Position numbers and translations under genes: made by a program
The notes under the pieces: generated by a model
Databases searched by the model: none
Told to the model about the DNA's origin: nothing
The model's input: the letters and a program-made list of their open reading frames with translations, nothing else
In this document: one piece after another, positions 23,510 to 32,185 of the stretch
How positions within the stretch are numbered: position 1 is the stretch's first letter
Layout: each line of letters opens with the position of its first letter
Assembly: GCA_963676075.2 (NCBI GenBank)
Contig: CAXXNZ010000013.1
Span: 372,001-436,000, forward strand
Direction of reading: 5' to 3'
Length of the DNA stretch: 64,000 nt
Origin: JAHJQZ01 sp963676075
GTDB taxonomy: Bacteria; Pseudomonadota; Alphaproteobacteria; Rhizobiales; Devosiaceae

Positions 23510-25265
23510 TTACCGGTCAGCGCCCGCCTTCAGTTGCGCATACTCGTCGCGCAAGTCCTTTTTCGACAGCTTGCCGACCAGGGTCTTGGGCAGCTCGTCG
23601 CGGAAGATGACCTCACGTGGCATCTCGATGCGCGACAGTTTGCCGACCAGGAATGTCTTGAGTTCACGGTCGGTCGCCTCAGCCCCGGCTGCCAGCTTGA
23701 CAAAGGCCACCGGCGCCTCGCCGCGATAATCGTCCGGCACGCCGATGACATTGCACTCCTCGACCCCCGGATGGGTCTCGAGCACGGCCTCGATGGTGCG
23801 GGGATAGACGTTGAAGCCCGAGGAGATGATCAGGTCCTTGATGCGGTCGACAAGGAACACATGGCCTTCTTCGTCGACATAGCCGACATCGCCGGTCCTC
23901 AGCCAGCCGTCGACAAAAACGTCGGCGGTAGCGGCCTCGTTCTCGAAATAACCGGCCATGACCTGCGGCCCGCGCACCTGGATCTCGCCGCGCTCGCCCG
24001 GCGGCACCTCTTTGGTCGGATCCTCGACATCGGCAAAGCGGATATCGGTGCCCGGGAAGGGCTGCCCGATCGCGCCGTCCTTCGCCGGTGCCCAGATCGG
24101 CCCGCAGCACACCACCGGTGAGCATTCGGTCAGGCCATAGCCTTCGACCAGAGTGCCACCAGTCGTCTCCTCGAACTCCCGCCTAACGGTTTCGGACAGC
24201 GGCGCGCCGCCTGAGACGCCGAGAAGGAAGGTCGAGAGATCGGTCTTCCTGCCGCGCTCCGAGCCGCACAGCGCATGCACGAGCGTTGGCACGGCCATGA
24301 TCAGTTCGGGCCGAACCCGCTTGACCAGGTCGATCAGCATCTTCAGTTCGAACCGTGGAAGCATGTCGATTTCCATGCCGTTGCACAGCCCGTTGTTGAG
24401 GCAGGTCGTCATCGAGAAGAACGTGGAAAAAGGGAATGATCGCCACAAGCCTGCGCTTCGGTCGATACATGCCTTTGGCCCACAGCCCGGCCTGGCTGAC
24501 ATTGGCCGAGATATTGGCATGAGTCAGCATCGCGCCCTTGGGTATGCCGGTCGTGCCCCCGGTATATTGCTGCACGGCAATATCCTTCTCGGCATCGATC
24601 GGCACCGGAGTGAATTCGGTTGCGCCGCGCAAAAGTTCGCCGAGCGTCACCACCCTTTCGGCAACCTCGGACTGGCGGGGCCTGGCGAGTTCCTTGCGCT
24701 TGGCGGTGGCGAACAGCAGGTTCTGCGGGAAGGGCAGGGCCTCAGCGAATGGACACAAGACGATCCGCTCCAGACCCGTGCGCAGGGCCACCTGTTCGGC
24801 CTTCTTGAACAATTGCGCCAGATCGAGGGTGACGATGATGTCGGCGTGGGAATTGGCAAGGATCTGGGTCAGTTCGTCGATGGTGTAGAGCGGGTTGCAA
24901 TTGACCACGACGCCACCGGCCCGCAGCACGGCATGATAGAAATAGGCGTAATATGGGATATTGGGCAAAAGCAGCGCCACGCGGGTGCCTTTGCGCACCC
25001 CGAGCTTTTGCTGCAATGCGCCGCTCAGCTTGTCGATCCGTCGCGCCAGTTCGCGATAGCGTGTCCGCCGGCCCATGAAATCCATGGCGACCAGATCGGG
25101 GTGGGTCTGGCAGATGTCGAGCACGCGCTCGGTCACGGGCGTGATGTTGATCGGCGCCGACCACTCGATCCCCTCGGGATAATGGTCGACCCAAGGATGG
25201 TATGCCGATTTGAGATCGGTCGTCGCGTGCAACATTTCCTCCCAGAAAAATGTCTCCTCCGTCAT
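23510..25265 (-). pseudogene. fadD: Long-chain acyl-CoA ligase (FadD-like), interrupted by a frameshift
   Basis: AMP-forming acyl-CoA synthetase split over two frames. The N-terminal part starts MTEETFFWEEML at 25265 and includes the P-loop YTGGTTGIPKGAML; it is in frame to IIPFFHV. The C-terminal part resumes with FSMTTCLNNGL and holds YGLTECSP, RTGDVGYVDEEG and the hinge region RIKDLIISSGFNVYP. One extra base at about 24414-24424 (minus strand CACGTTCTTC, expected CACGTCTTC or similar) causes the shift. Corrected length would be about 584 aa, normal for the family. All catalytic motifs survive, so it is either a very recent mutation or a sequencing error. Confidence 0.85.
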
Positions 25266-25559
25266 AATCGATTCAACGAAAACGCTGATGCGTCAATTTG
25301 TTCTGGGACGGTTTCGTTTTTAAGGCGTCGTTTTCCCGGTTTTTAGGGGTTTTCGCCGCCAGTTTTCCCGTGTTCGTGCCGTGAGGACCGTGTTGACGGC
25401 GACCAATCGAGCCACGATCACGGCCAACCGGCCGGTTATCGGCGGTTTCGACTGCCTATGACACGTCAGCCGCGTTGACAGGGGGGAAGCGAGCAACTAT
25501 GTTCCGCGCCGATCGATGGGGGCGCCCGGCGCCTCTTTTGTTTTTTTGAGGTACCCGAA

Positions 25560-25685
25560 ATGAAGATTCGCAACTCGCTGAAGGCGCTGATGGGCCGCCA
25601 CCGGGCCAACAAGCTGGTGCGCCGTCGGGGCCGGACCTACATCATCAATAAGGTCAACAAGCGCTTCAAGGCCCGTCAGGGCTAA
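25560..25685 (+). CDS. rpmJ: 50S ribosomal protein L36, zinc-free type
   Basis: A 41-aa protein beginning MKIRNSLKALMGRHR and ending FKARQG. It is rich in Lys/Arg and contains none of the cysteines of zinc-binding L36, so it is the YkgO-type paralogue. GAGGTACCCGAA precedes the ATG. It is a single-gene unit followed by a strong terminator at 25712-25740. Confidence 0.95.
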   Translation: MKIRNSLKALMGRHRANKLVRRRGRTYIINKVNKRFKARQG

Positions 25686-26086
25686 GCGCGTTGCCTCGGT
25701 GACACGTTGAAAACCCGCTCTCCGGAGCGGGTTTTTTTTCTGCCTTGACGGCACTGAATGCCGACACAGGTTTGACTCCGGCCGCTGTCCCCTTCACAAT
25801 TAGCGCATCAGAATTTGGCACCGAAGTCCGCCAGCCGCGCTCGCAAACGCGGCTGGAACCGCCTCATGCGGGCTGTTGAGGGAACCGGTTCCACATCGTG
25901 GCGGCACGACAGCACAATGCCATGTCGGGCAAGAGCGTGGGTATCGCCTGCACCCTGCCTGACGCGTTTGTGTTTCTCGGGCCTTGCGCTGACGCCGGCA
26001 CAACCCGGTTGTGGCGCCTTGTCGGAAACCCCGACCTGCTCCCCCGTGTTTTGCGCGCCACATGGTCAACGCAAGGAGACGCATTC
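25686..26086. other. 401-bp intergenic region upstream of the BCCT gene
   Basis: Contains the rpmJ terminator (25712-25740) and a second perfect 9-bp stem, CCAGCCGCG at 25831-25839 pairing with CGCGGCTGG at 25848-25856, without a T-run. The rest is open in one frame into the BCCT gene, but the BCCT start is fixed by its ribosome-binding site. The leader is long and could hold regulatory structure. Confidence 0.5.
25712..25740 (+). terminator. Rho-independent terminator after rpmJ
   Basis: Stem AACCCGCTC/GAGCGGGTT with a short TCCG loop, followed by eight T. Confidence 0.92.
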
Positions 26087-27701
26087 GTGACCGATGAGAC
26101 TATCATTCCACCCGATGGGGACGCCAATCCCATCGAAACGGACTTCGAGGTTGGCCAGGACAACGTCCAGCACAAGTTCGGCCCGTTCGAAGTCGACATC
26201 CACAATCCCGTCTTTCTCATTTCCGGGCTTGCCATCATCGCTGTCGTGCTGTTCGCACTGATCACACCGACCACAGCAGGAACATTCTTCAACTGGCTGC
26301 GCCCGATGCTGACATCGAGCTTCGATTGTTTCTTCCTGCTGGCTGGCAACATCTTCGTGCTGGTGGCGCTCGGCATCATGATCAGCCCCCTCGGCAAGGT
26401 CCGCATCGGCGGTGTCGATGCCACGCCGGACTATTCCTACACCGGCTGGTTCGCCATGCTGTTTGCCGCCGGCATGGGCATCGGCCTGATGTTTTATGGC
26501 GTGTCCGAGCCGATCTCCCATTTTTCGAGTTCAGTGGCAGAAGGTGCTGGAGCGCCCGGTAGTTGGGCACCGCTTGCCGGTGCCGCCGGCAACACGGCCG
26601 AGGCGACCCGTCTCGGCATGGCCGCCACCATCTTCCACTGGGGCTCTGCACCCCTGGGCGGTCTACGCCATCGTCGGCCTGTCACTGGCGCTGTTCGCCT
26701 ATAACAAGGGCCTGCCGCTGTCCGTGCGCTCGATCTTCTACCCGGTGTTCGGTGAACGCATCTGGGGTTGGACCGGTCACATCATCGACACGCTGGCCGT
26801 GTTCGCCACGCTGTTCGGCCTGGCCACCTCGCTCGGCATCGGCGCTGAACAGGCCAATGCCGGCCTCAACTTCCTGTTTGGCATCCCGGTGAATGCGGTA
26901 TCCAAGGTGGTGCTGATTTGCGCCATCACCGCCATCGCCCTGACCTCGGTGGTGGCCGGACTCGATGCGGGCGTCAAACGGCTCAGCGAAATCAACATGG
27001 CGCTGGCGGCGATCCTGTTGCTGTTCGTCATCATCGTCGGACCAACGCTGGCCATCGTCACCGGCTTTTTCGACAATCTGTTGGCCTATGTCGAATACCT
27101 GCCGGCGCTGGCCAATCCGTTCGGACGCACTGACACCAATTTTGTCCAGGGCTGGACGTCGTTCTACTGGGCCTGGTGGATTTCCTGGTCGCCGTTCGTC
27201 GGCATGTTCATCGCTCGTGTCAGCCGCGGCCGCACCGTGCGCGAGTTTATCATGAGCGTTCTGCTCGTTCCCTCGCTTGTCTCGGTGTTGTGGATGACCG
27301 CCTTCGGCGGCACGGGCATCGAGATGGTTTCCAGCGGCATCTCGGCCGTTGCCGACGCCCCGCTCGAACTCAAGCTGTTCGCCATGCTGCAGCACCTGCC
27401 GCTGACCGCGATCACGTCCTTCGTCGGCATCATTCTGGTGATCGTGTTCTTCGTCACCTCGTCCGATTCCGGATCTCTGGTGATCGATACCATTACCGCC
27501 GGCGGCAAGCTCAACGCGCCGGTGGCACAGCGCGTCTTCTGGGCGAGCTTTGAAGGCCTCGTCGCCATCGCGCTGCTGCTTGGCGGCGGACTTGGCGCGC
27601 TGCAGGCGGCCTCGGTCTCGACCGGTCTGCCGTTTGCTGTCGTTCTGCTGCTCGGGTGTTACGCCCTGATCAGGGGTCTTATGGACGAGCCGCGCGGCTA
27701 G
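26087..27701 (+). pseudogene. BCCT-family betaine/choline/carnitine transporter, interrupted by a frameshift
   Basis: Sodium- or proton-coupled transporter for quaternary amines, about 538 aa if corrected, with twelve hydrophobic helices. The GTG start at 26087 follows AAGGAGA. The first frame reads through AATIFHWGS; the second continues with LHPWAVYAIVGLSLALF. One surplus base near 26644 (GGGGCTCTGCACC, expected GGGGCCTGCACC or similar) breaks the gene. The BCCT hallmark WAWWISWSPFVGMFIARVS and the downstream RGRTVREF are intact. As with the acyl-CoA ligase, everything except the single base is preserved. Likely role would be osmoprotectant uptake beside ProVWX. Confidence 0.87.
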
Positions 27702-27709
27702 AGTGTCTT

Positions 27710-27740
27710 GGGCGGAACCGGGAACCCCACGGTTCCGCCC
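27710..27740 (+). terminator. Hairpin after the BCCT gene
   Basis: Perfect 11-bp stem GGGCGGAACCG / CGGTTCCGCCC with a 9-base loop, 9 bp after the stop codon. The following T-run is weak (TTGAGAC), so it may be an inefficient or factor-assisted terminator. Confidence 0.65.
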
Positions 27741-27885
27741 TTGAGACAAACAGGGCTCCAGGTGGCTGCTGCGGCCGTTCAAACGATGATTTGGCACGCG
27801 AGAGCGGCATCTTGTGCGCCGGTCTCACCGTCGACAAATGTCCTGCAGCCGCCAGCACCTGGTCCGAATTGCCGAAGACCGGCAG

Positions 27886-29289
27886 TCAGTCCTTGCTTCC
27901 GAGCGTCGCCAGAATGCGGATCCATGACCGGATGCCACGCACGAAGCTGGTGACGTTGTATTTTTCGTTCGGGGAATGGATCGCGTCGTCCTCGAGGGCG
28001 AAACCGATCAGCAGCGTGTCGAGCCCGAGAATGGTCTTGAAGTCTCCGGCGACCGGAATTGAGCCGCCCGACCCGATCAGGGCGACATCCTTGCCCCATT
28101 CTTCCTTCAACGCATGGCGGGCGCGGTTGAGATATTCGCCGTCGAACGGCACCGCCACCGCCGGCGCCCCGCCGTGCGAGGTGAAGGTCACCGAGCAATC
28201 CGCCGGCAGCATGTCGGTGACATGGGCGCGGAAGGCCGTCCGGATCTTGTGCGGGTCCTGACCGGCAACGAGCCGGAAGGAGATCTTGGCGCCGGCCTTG
28301 GCCGGAATGACGGTCTTGAAGCCCGCGCCGGTATAGCCGCCCCACATGCCGTTGATCTCGCAGGTCGGGCGCGAGATCACCTGTTCCATTACCGAACGGC
28401 CCTGTTCGCCCGCCGGAACCCCGAGGCCCACCTGGCCGAGATATTCGGTCGGGTCGAAATCGAGCTCGTCCCACATCGCCTTGATGTCGTCAGGCAGGTC
28501 GGCGACGCCGTCGTAAAAACCCTTGAGCGTCACCGAACCATCCGGCGCCCTGAGGCTGGCAATGATCTCGGCAAGCAGCTGGTTGGGGTTGCGGGCCGCA
28601 TTGCCGTACATCCCCGAGTGTAGGTCGCGGCTCGCGGCGCTGATCTCGATCTCCTCGCCGACCATGCCTCTGAGCGAGGTGGTGATCGCCGGGGTGTCGC
28701 GGCTCCACATGTCGGTGTCGCAGACAAGAGCGATGTCGACCGCGCCGAGCGTATCCTTCATCTTTTCGAGGAAAGGCGGCAGGTTGGCCCCGCCCGATTC
28801 CTCTTCGCCCTCGATGATGATGGTCACCTTCACCGGCAGCTTGCCGGTTTCCGCCTTGAGCGCGCTGCAGGCTTCGACAAAGGTCATCACCTGTCCCTTG
28901 TCGTCGGAAGACCCGCGTCCGTGAATCTGCAGTTCGCCGTTGGCGGCAGTCTTCACATAGGGCTCGAAGGGCGGGGTATCCCACAACTCTAGTGGATCGA
29001 CCGGTTGCACGTCGTAATGGCCGTAGAACAGCACGTGAGGGCCATCGGCACTGTGATCGGTGGCCATGACGATCGGGTGGCCTGCGGTGTCATGCACCTT
29101 GGCATCAAAGCCGATTCCGCTGAGCTCGCGTTCGAGCCATTCGGCGGCGGCGCGGCAATCTCCGGCATGGGCCGGATCGGTCGAGATCGAGGGGATGCGC
29201 AGCAATTCGAACAGGCGCGTGAGCGCCTTGTCCTCATTGGTGTTGGCGTAGGTCAACCCCAAGGCGATTTCGGCGTCGACATGTCCCAT
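27886..29289 (-). CDS. M20-family metallopeptidase (dipeptidase)
   Basis: Cytoplasmic zinc peptidase, 467 aa. Family metal-binding elements are visible: YGHYDVQP (His and Asp ligands) near residue 90, SSDDKG (bridging Asp), EGEEESG (catalytic Glu pair), and VCDTDMW. A lid/dimerisation domain follows in the middle. The length and the HYDVQP signature fit the M20 dipeptidase subgroup rather than ArgE or DapE. The ATG at 29289 has GGGAA upstream. It lies 41 bp after pyk on the same strand, so the two may share a transcript. Confidence 0.88.
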   Translation of the reverse strand: MGHVDAEIALGLTYANTNEDKALTRLFELLRIPSISTDPAHAGDCRAAAEWLERELSGIGFDAKVHDTAGHPIVMATDHSADGPHVLFYGHYDVQPVDPLELWDTPPFEPYVKTAANGELQIHGRGSSDDKGQVMTFVEACSALKAETGKLPVKVTIIIEGEEESGGANLPPFLEKMKDTLGAVDIALVCDTDMWSRDTPAITTSLRGMVGEEIEISAASRDLHSGMYGNAARNPNQLLAEIIASLRAPDGSVTLKGFYDGVADLPDDIKAMWDELDFDPTEYLGQVGLGVPAGEQGRSVMEQVISRPTCEINGMWGGYTGAGFKTVIPAKAGAKISFRLVAGQDPHKIRTAFRAHVTDMLPADCSVTFTSHGGAPAVAVPFDGEYLNRARHALKEEWGKDVALIGSGGSIPVAGDFKTILGLDTLLIGFALEDDAIHSPNEKYNVTSFVRGIRSWIRILATLGSKD

Positions 29290-29330
29290 GACGATTTCCC
29301 TTCACAACAAGACCCGCACCACGCTGCCTG

Positions 29331-30761
29331 TCAGTGATGCGCCGGACCGTTCACATAGGCGATGCGCAGCATGTTGGTCGTGCCCGGCGAGCCGAACGGT
29401 ACGCCAGCGGAGATGGCGATGGAATCGCCAGGTCGCGCATAGCCGGTTTCGCGGGCGAGATCACAGGCCTTCTCGACCATGTCCTCGATGTCCTTGAGGT
29501 CTTCGGTCTGGACGCAATGCATGCCCCACACCAGCGACAGGCGCCGTGCTGTCTCGATCACCGGCGAGCAAGCCAGGATCGGCTTGTTCGGCCGCTCGCG
29601 CGAGGCACGTATGCCGGTCGAGCCGGAATGGGTGAAGGTGACGATACACGCCAGATTGAGCGTTTCGGCCACCTGACGCGTCGCCGCGGAAATGGCGTCG
29701 GCAGCAGTCGCTTCCGGCTCGGTCGCCGAGGCGCGGATGATGCCGGAATAAAGCGCGTCGCTTTCGACGGCGATCGCCACCTTGTCCATCATCTCGACGG
29801 CTTCGACCGGGTACTGGCCGGCGGCGCTTTCCGCCGACAACATGATGGCGTCGGCACCTTCGAACACGGCGATTGAGACGTCCGAAACCTCGGCGCGGGT
29901 CGGCATGGGCGAGGTGATCATCGATTCGAGCATCTGGGTGGCGACGACCACCGGCTTGCCCTTGCGGCGAGCCAGGCGGATCATGCGCTTTTGCAGGCCC
30001 GGAACCTGCTCGACCGGCATTTCGACACCGAGATCGCCGCGAGCGATCATCAATGCGTCGCACAACCGGATGATTTCCTCGAGCCGTTCGACGGCCTGGG
30101 GCTTTTCGATCTTGGCCATGACGCCGGCGCGGCCCTGCACGACCTTGCGGATGTCCATGACGTCTTCGGGCCGCTGCACGAAGCTCAGCGCGACCCAGTC
30201 GATCGACTGCTTGAGCGCGGCGTCGAGATCGGAGCGGTCCTTGGCGGTCAACGCCCCGGACGGCAGGATGGTGTTGGGCAGCGAGACGCCCTTCTTGGAG
30301 CTGAGCTTGCCGCCGTAAACGACGACGGTGTCGATGAAGCCCGCGTCGACCGAGGTGGCGCGCAGCTGGACCTTGCCGTCATCCAGAAGCAGGAGATGGC
30401 CGGGCTCGACCGCCGCGATAATGTCCGGATGGGGCAGGTGGACGCGGGTCGCGTCGCCTGGGGTCTGGTCGTCATCGAGCCGGAAGGTCTGACCTTCCTT
30501 CAGCTCGATCGCGTCCTTGGCGAACGTGCCGATGCGGAGCTTGGGGCCCTGCAAGTCGACCAGAATGCCGATCGGGCGACCGACCTTCTTCTCGACCTGG
30601 CGGATGCGGGCCACTGTGTCGGCCATCAGCTCGTGGCTGGCATGGCTCATGTTGATACGGAATACATCGGCTCCGGCGCGGAACAGCGCCTCGATTTTAT
30701 CTTCCTCGAACGAGGAGGGGCCGAGTGTTGCAAGAATTTTGACACGCCTGGAGCGTTTCAT
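29331..30761 (-). CDS. pyk: Pyruvate kinase
   Basis: Glycolytic enzyme, 476 aa, transferring phosphate from phosphoenolpyruvate to ADP. It starts MKRSRRVKILATLGPSS, contains the potassium/substrate region FRINMSHAS and the catalytic signature MAKIEKPQA followed by DALMIARGDLGVEMP, and ends with the usual allosteric-domain region (VPFGSPGTTNML). The ATG at 30761 is preferred over a GTG four codons upstream because relatives begin MKR and GGAAAG lies before it. It is followed by DUF1036 and gapR on the upstream side, a neighbourhood typical of Hyphomicrobiales. Confidence 0.97.
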   Translation of the reverse strand: MKRSRRVKILATLGPSSFEEDKIEALFRAGADVFRINMSHASHELMADTVARIRQVEKKVGRPIGILVDLQGPKLRIGTFAKDAIELKEGQTFRLDDDQTPGDATRVHLPHPDIIAAVEPGHLLLLDDGKVQLRATSVDAGFIDTVVVYGGKLSSKKGVSLPNTILPSGALTAKDRSDLDAALKQSIDWVALSFVQRPEDVMDIRKVVQGRAGVMAKIEKPQAVERLEEIIRLCDALMIARGDLGVEMPVEQVPGLQKRMIRLARRKGKPVVVATQMLESMITSPMPTRAEVSDVSIAVFEGADAIMLSAESAAGQYPVEAVEMMDKVAIAVESDALYSGIIRASATEPEATAADAISAATRQVAETLNLACIVTFTHSGSTGIRASRERPNKPILACSPVIETARRLSLVWGMHCVQTEDLKDIEDMVEKACDLARETGYARPGDSIAISAGVPFGSPGTTNMLRIAYVNGPAHH

Positions 30762-30802
30762 GTTGAACCACACTTTCCGATGGCGGCCTCACCTGGGCCA
30801 TG

Positions 30803-31297
30803 TCACTGGGGGTCGGTTAGTTGCAAAGTCCAATCGCTGCGATTTTGCGTATCGACTTCGAAAAATCCTGTGCGTTCGTAACCGCGCGCCAGGCAGTCCT
30901 CAACACCAAATATCGTAAAAACGTCGTCCTGGGTACACATATAGACCTTGCCATCCCAAACGCCGCCGCCAATGTCGTCTGCTGCGAAGATGTAATAATA
31001 GCGCGAAGTTAAGTCACCCTTGTAAACGGTGGCACAATTGCCCGGACCTGCAACCCACCAGCCCTCGGATTGCCAGCCGCGCGTCGCCGGGTAGCCGAGT
31101 GCGATGGAGACCGGGTCGTGAGTCTGGTTGCACACCCTCAAATCGGCGTGCGCCGGCGTGGCCGAGACCACCTGCATGGCAGGCACGAGCAACACCAGAG
31201 CCAGCGTCAACCGGACAAGCGTCACAAGGGACCGGTACGACCGGTCCGCCGCAAGCGGTAAATTTCGCAAGTTTCCGGACGCCCTACCGATTCGCAT
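30803..31297 (-). CDS. DUF1036 protein, exported
   Basis: A 164-aa protein with an N-terminal hydrophobic export signal (about 27-50, ending TPAHA) and a compact cysteine-containing domain starting DLRVCNQTHDPVSIALGY. Tryptophans (GWQSEGWW) and the segment YYYIFAADD are typical of DUF1036. It should reside in the periplasm or at the outer face of the inner membrane. The function is unknown. It lies 41 bp upstream of pyk on the same strand and 121 bp from the divergent gapR. Confidence 0.85.
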   Translation of the reverse strand: MRIGRASGNLRNLPLAADRSYRSLVTLVRLTLALVLLVPAMQVVSATPAHADLRVCNQTHDPVSIALGYPATRGWQSEGWWVAGPGNCATVYKGDLTSRYYYIFAADDIGGGVWDGKVYMCTQDDVFTIFGVEDCLARGYERTGFFEVDTQNRSDWTLQLTDPQ

Positions 31298-31418
31298 GCC
31301 CGAACAGGTATCTCCATTCGCCGTTGGTGGAAAGGCGGGATTTCGCCCTTGTGTGGAGCCGTTCTCTGCGGTTCATACAAGGCGAATTTTGGGCATTCCG
31401 GTACGAAGGGTTTGGATC

Positions 31419-31685
31419 ATGGTCGATAGTGGTGTTGCACGGGATCAGTTGCGGGCGTTCATCGAGCGCATCGAGCGGCTCGAGGAAGAAAAGAAGGCCA
31501 TCGCCGACGACATCAAGGAAATCTACGCCGAGGCCAAGGGAAATGGCTTCGACACCAAGGTGTTGCGCCAGGTCGTCCGCATCCGCAAGCAGGACCAGCA
31601 CGAGCGCGCCGAGCAGGAAGCGATCCTGGATCTATATATGCACGCACTCGGCATGGCCCCTGCGCCTTCGGACGACGAGGACTAG
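31419..31685 (+). CDS. gapR: GapR nucleoid-associated protein (DUF2312)
   Basis: An 88-aa coiled-coil DNA-binding protein. The whole length matches GapR: DQLRAFIERIERLEEEKKAI in the first helix, then IKEIYAEAKGNGFDTKVLR and the helical pair up to LDLYMHALG. In Caulobacter GapR binds over-twisted DNA and helps topoisomerases during replication and transcription. The ATG at 31419 has GAAGGG upstream; the frame is open further upstream but that part reads as shadow. An acidic tail (PSDDED) ends the protein. A strong terminator follows at 31807-31836. Confidence 0.95.
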   Translation: MVDSGVARDQLRAFIERIERLEEEKKAIADDIKEIYAEAKGNGFDTKVLRQVVRIRKQDQHERAEQEAILDLYMHALGMAPAPSDDED

Positions 31686-31806
31686 GCGCGCCGGCCGCCT
31701 GTATGTGACTGCCATCCTCGGATGACCACGCCTTTCAAAGTGATTCTTGAAGGCGTGGACGGGTATGGCGGCAATTATGTGCACGCGGGACGCTGAAAAG
31801 CACTTC

Positions 31807-31836
31807 GCCAGAAAAAGCGCTTTTCTGGCTTTTTTT
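31807..31836 (+). terminator. Rho-independent terminator downstream of gapR
   Basis: Stem GCCAGAAAA / TTTTCTGGC with a 5-base loop, followed by seven T. It lies about 120 bp after the gapR stop. Confidence 0.85.
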
Positions 31837-31841
31837 GCGCT

Positions 31842-31991
31842 TTGCGCACCCTGTTTATTCAGCGATATGCGACCGTGCGCGCGGTCGATGGCAAATCCTT
31901 CGATATCATGCCGGGCGTAGCGGTCGGCTACATCGGCAACAAACCGCCGATGGCGCTCATGAATGCATCCGGCGCACCCGGCCCGCCGTGA
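31842..31991 (+). CDS. Possible small protein or gene fragment (49 aa)
   Basis: The frame reads ATVRAVDGKSFDIMPGVAVG then YIGNKPPMALMNASGAPGPP to a stop. Third positions are strongly G/C, as in neighbouring genes, and the wording looks protein-like rather than random. The only start is a TTG at 31842, without a clear Shine-Dalgarno and just after a terminator, so it may be the tail of a lost gene. No family recognised. Confidence 0.25.
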   Translation: MRTLFIQRYATVRAVDGKSFDIMPGVAVGYIGNKPPMALMNASGAPGPP

Positions 31992-32060
31992 GTGCTACTT
32001 CCGACAAAATCCCCAGCCGCGCGGTTCAAAATTCGGGAGCACGTCATTACCACATGCGAA

Positions 32061-32089
32061 CCCCCGCTCCGATGGAAACGGAACGGGGG
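32061..32089 (-). terminator. Possible terminator of the Ig-like outer-membrane gene
   Basis: Imperfect stem CCCCCGCTCC / GGAACGGGGG with a 9-base loop, about 97 bp beyond the stop codon on the minus strand. No T-run follows, so this is tentative. Confidence 0.35.
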
Positions 32090-32185
32090 CCAAGTGTTGT
32101 GTTGCAGCAGTGCTTTCCGGTTCGGACAAGCGATGAAACATAGACATGGAGCAGGTCGATCGATTCAACCTGAACCAGACCTTCG

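Larger units (their letters stand above)
31686..32185. other. 500-bp intergenic region after gapR
   Basis: Holds the gapR terminator, a 49-codon frame of coding character at 31842-31991 (listed separately), and a GC-rich hairpin at 32061-32089 that may end the outer-membrane gene on the other strand. Confidence 0.5.

Noticed and set aside
26682..27797. Minus-strand open frame of 371 codons opposite the BCCT gene
   Set aside because: Reads as low-complexity Asp/Gln/Arg sequence and lies entirely across a recognised transporter gene.
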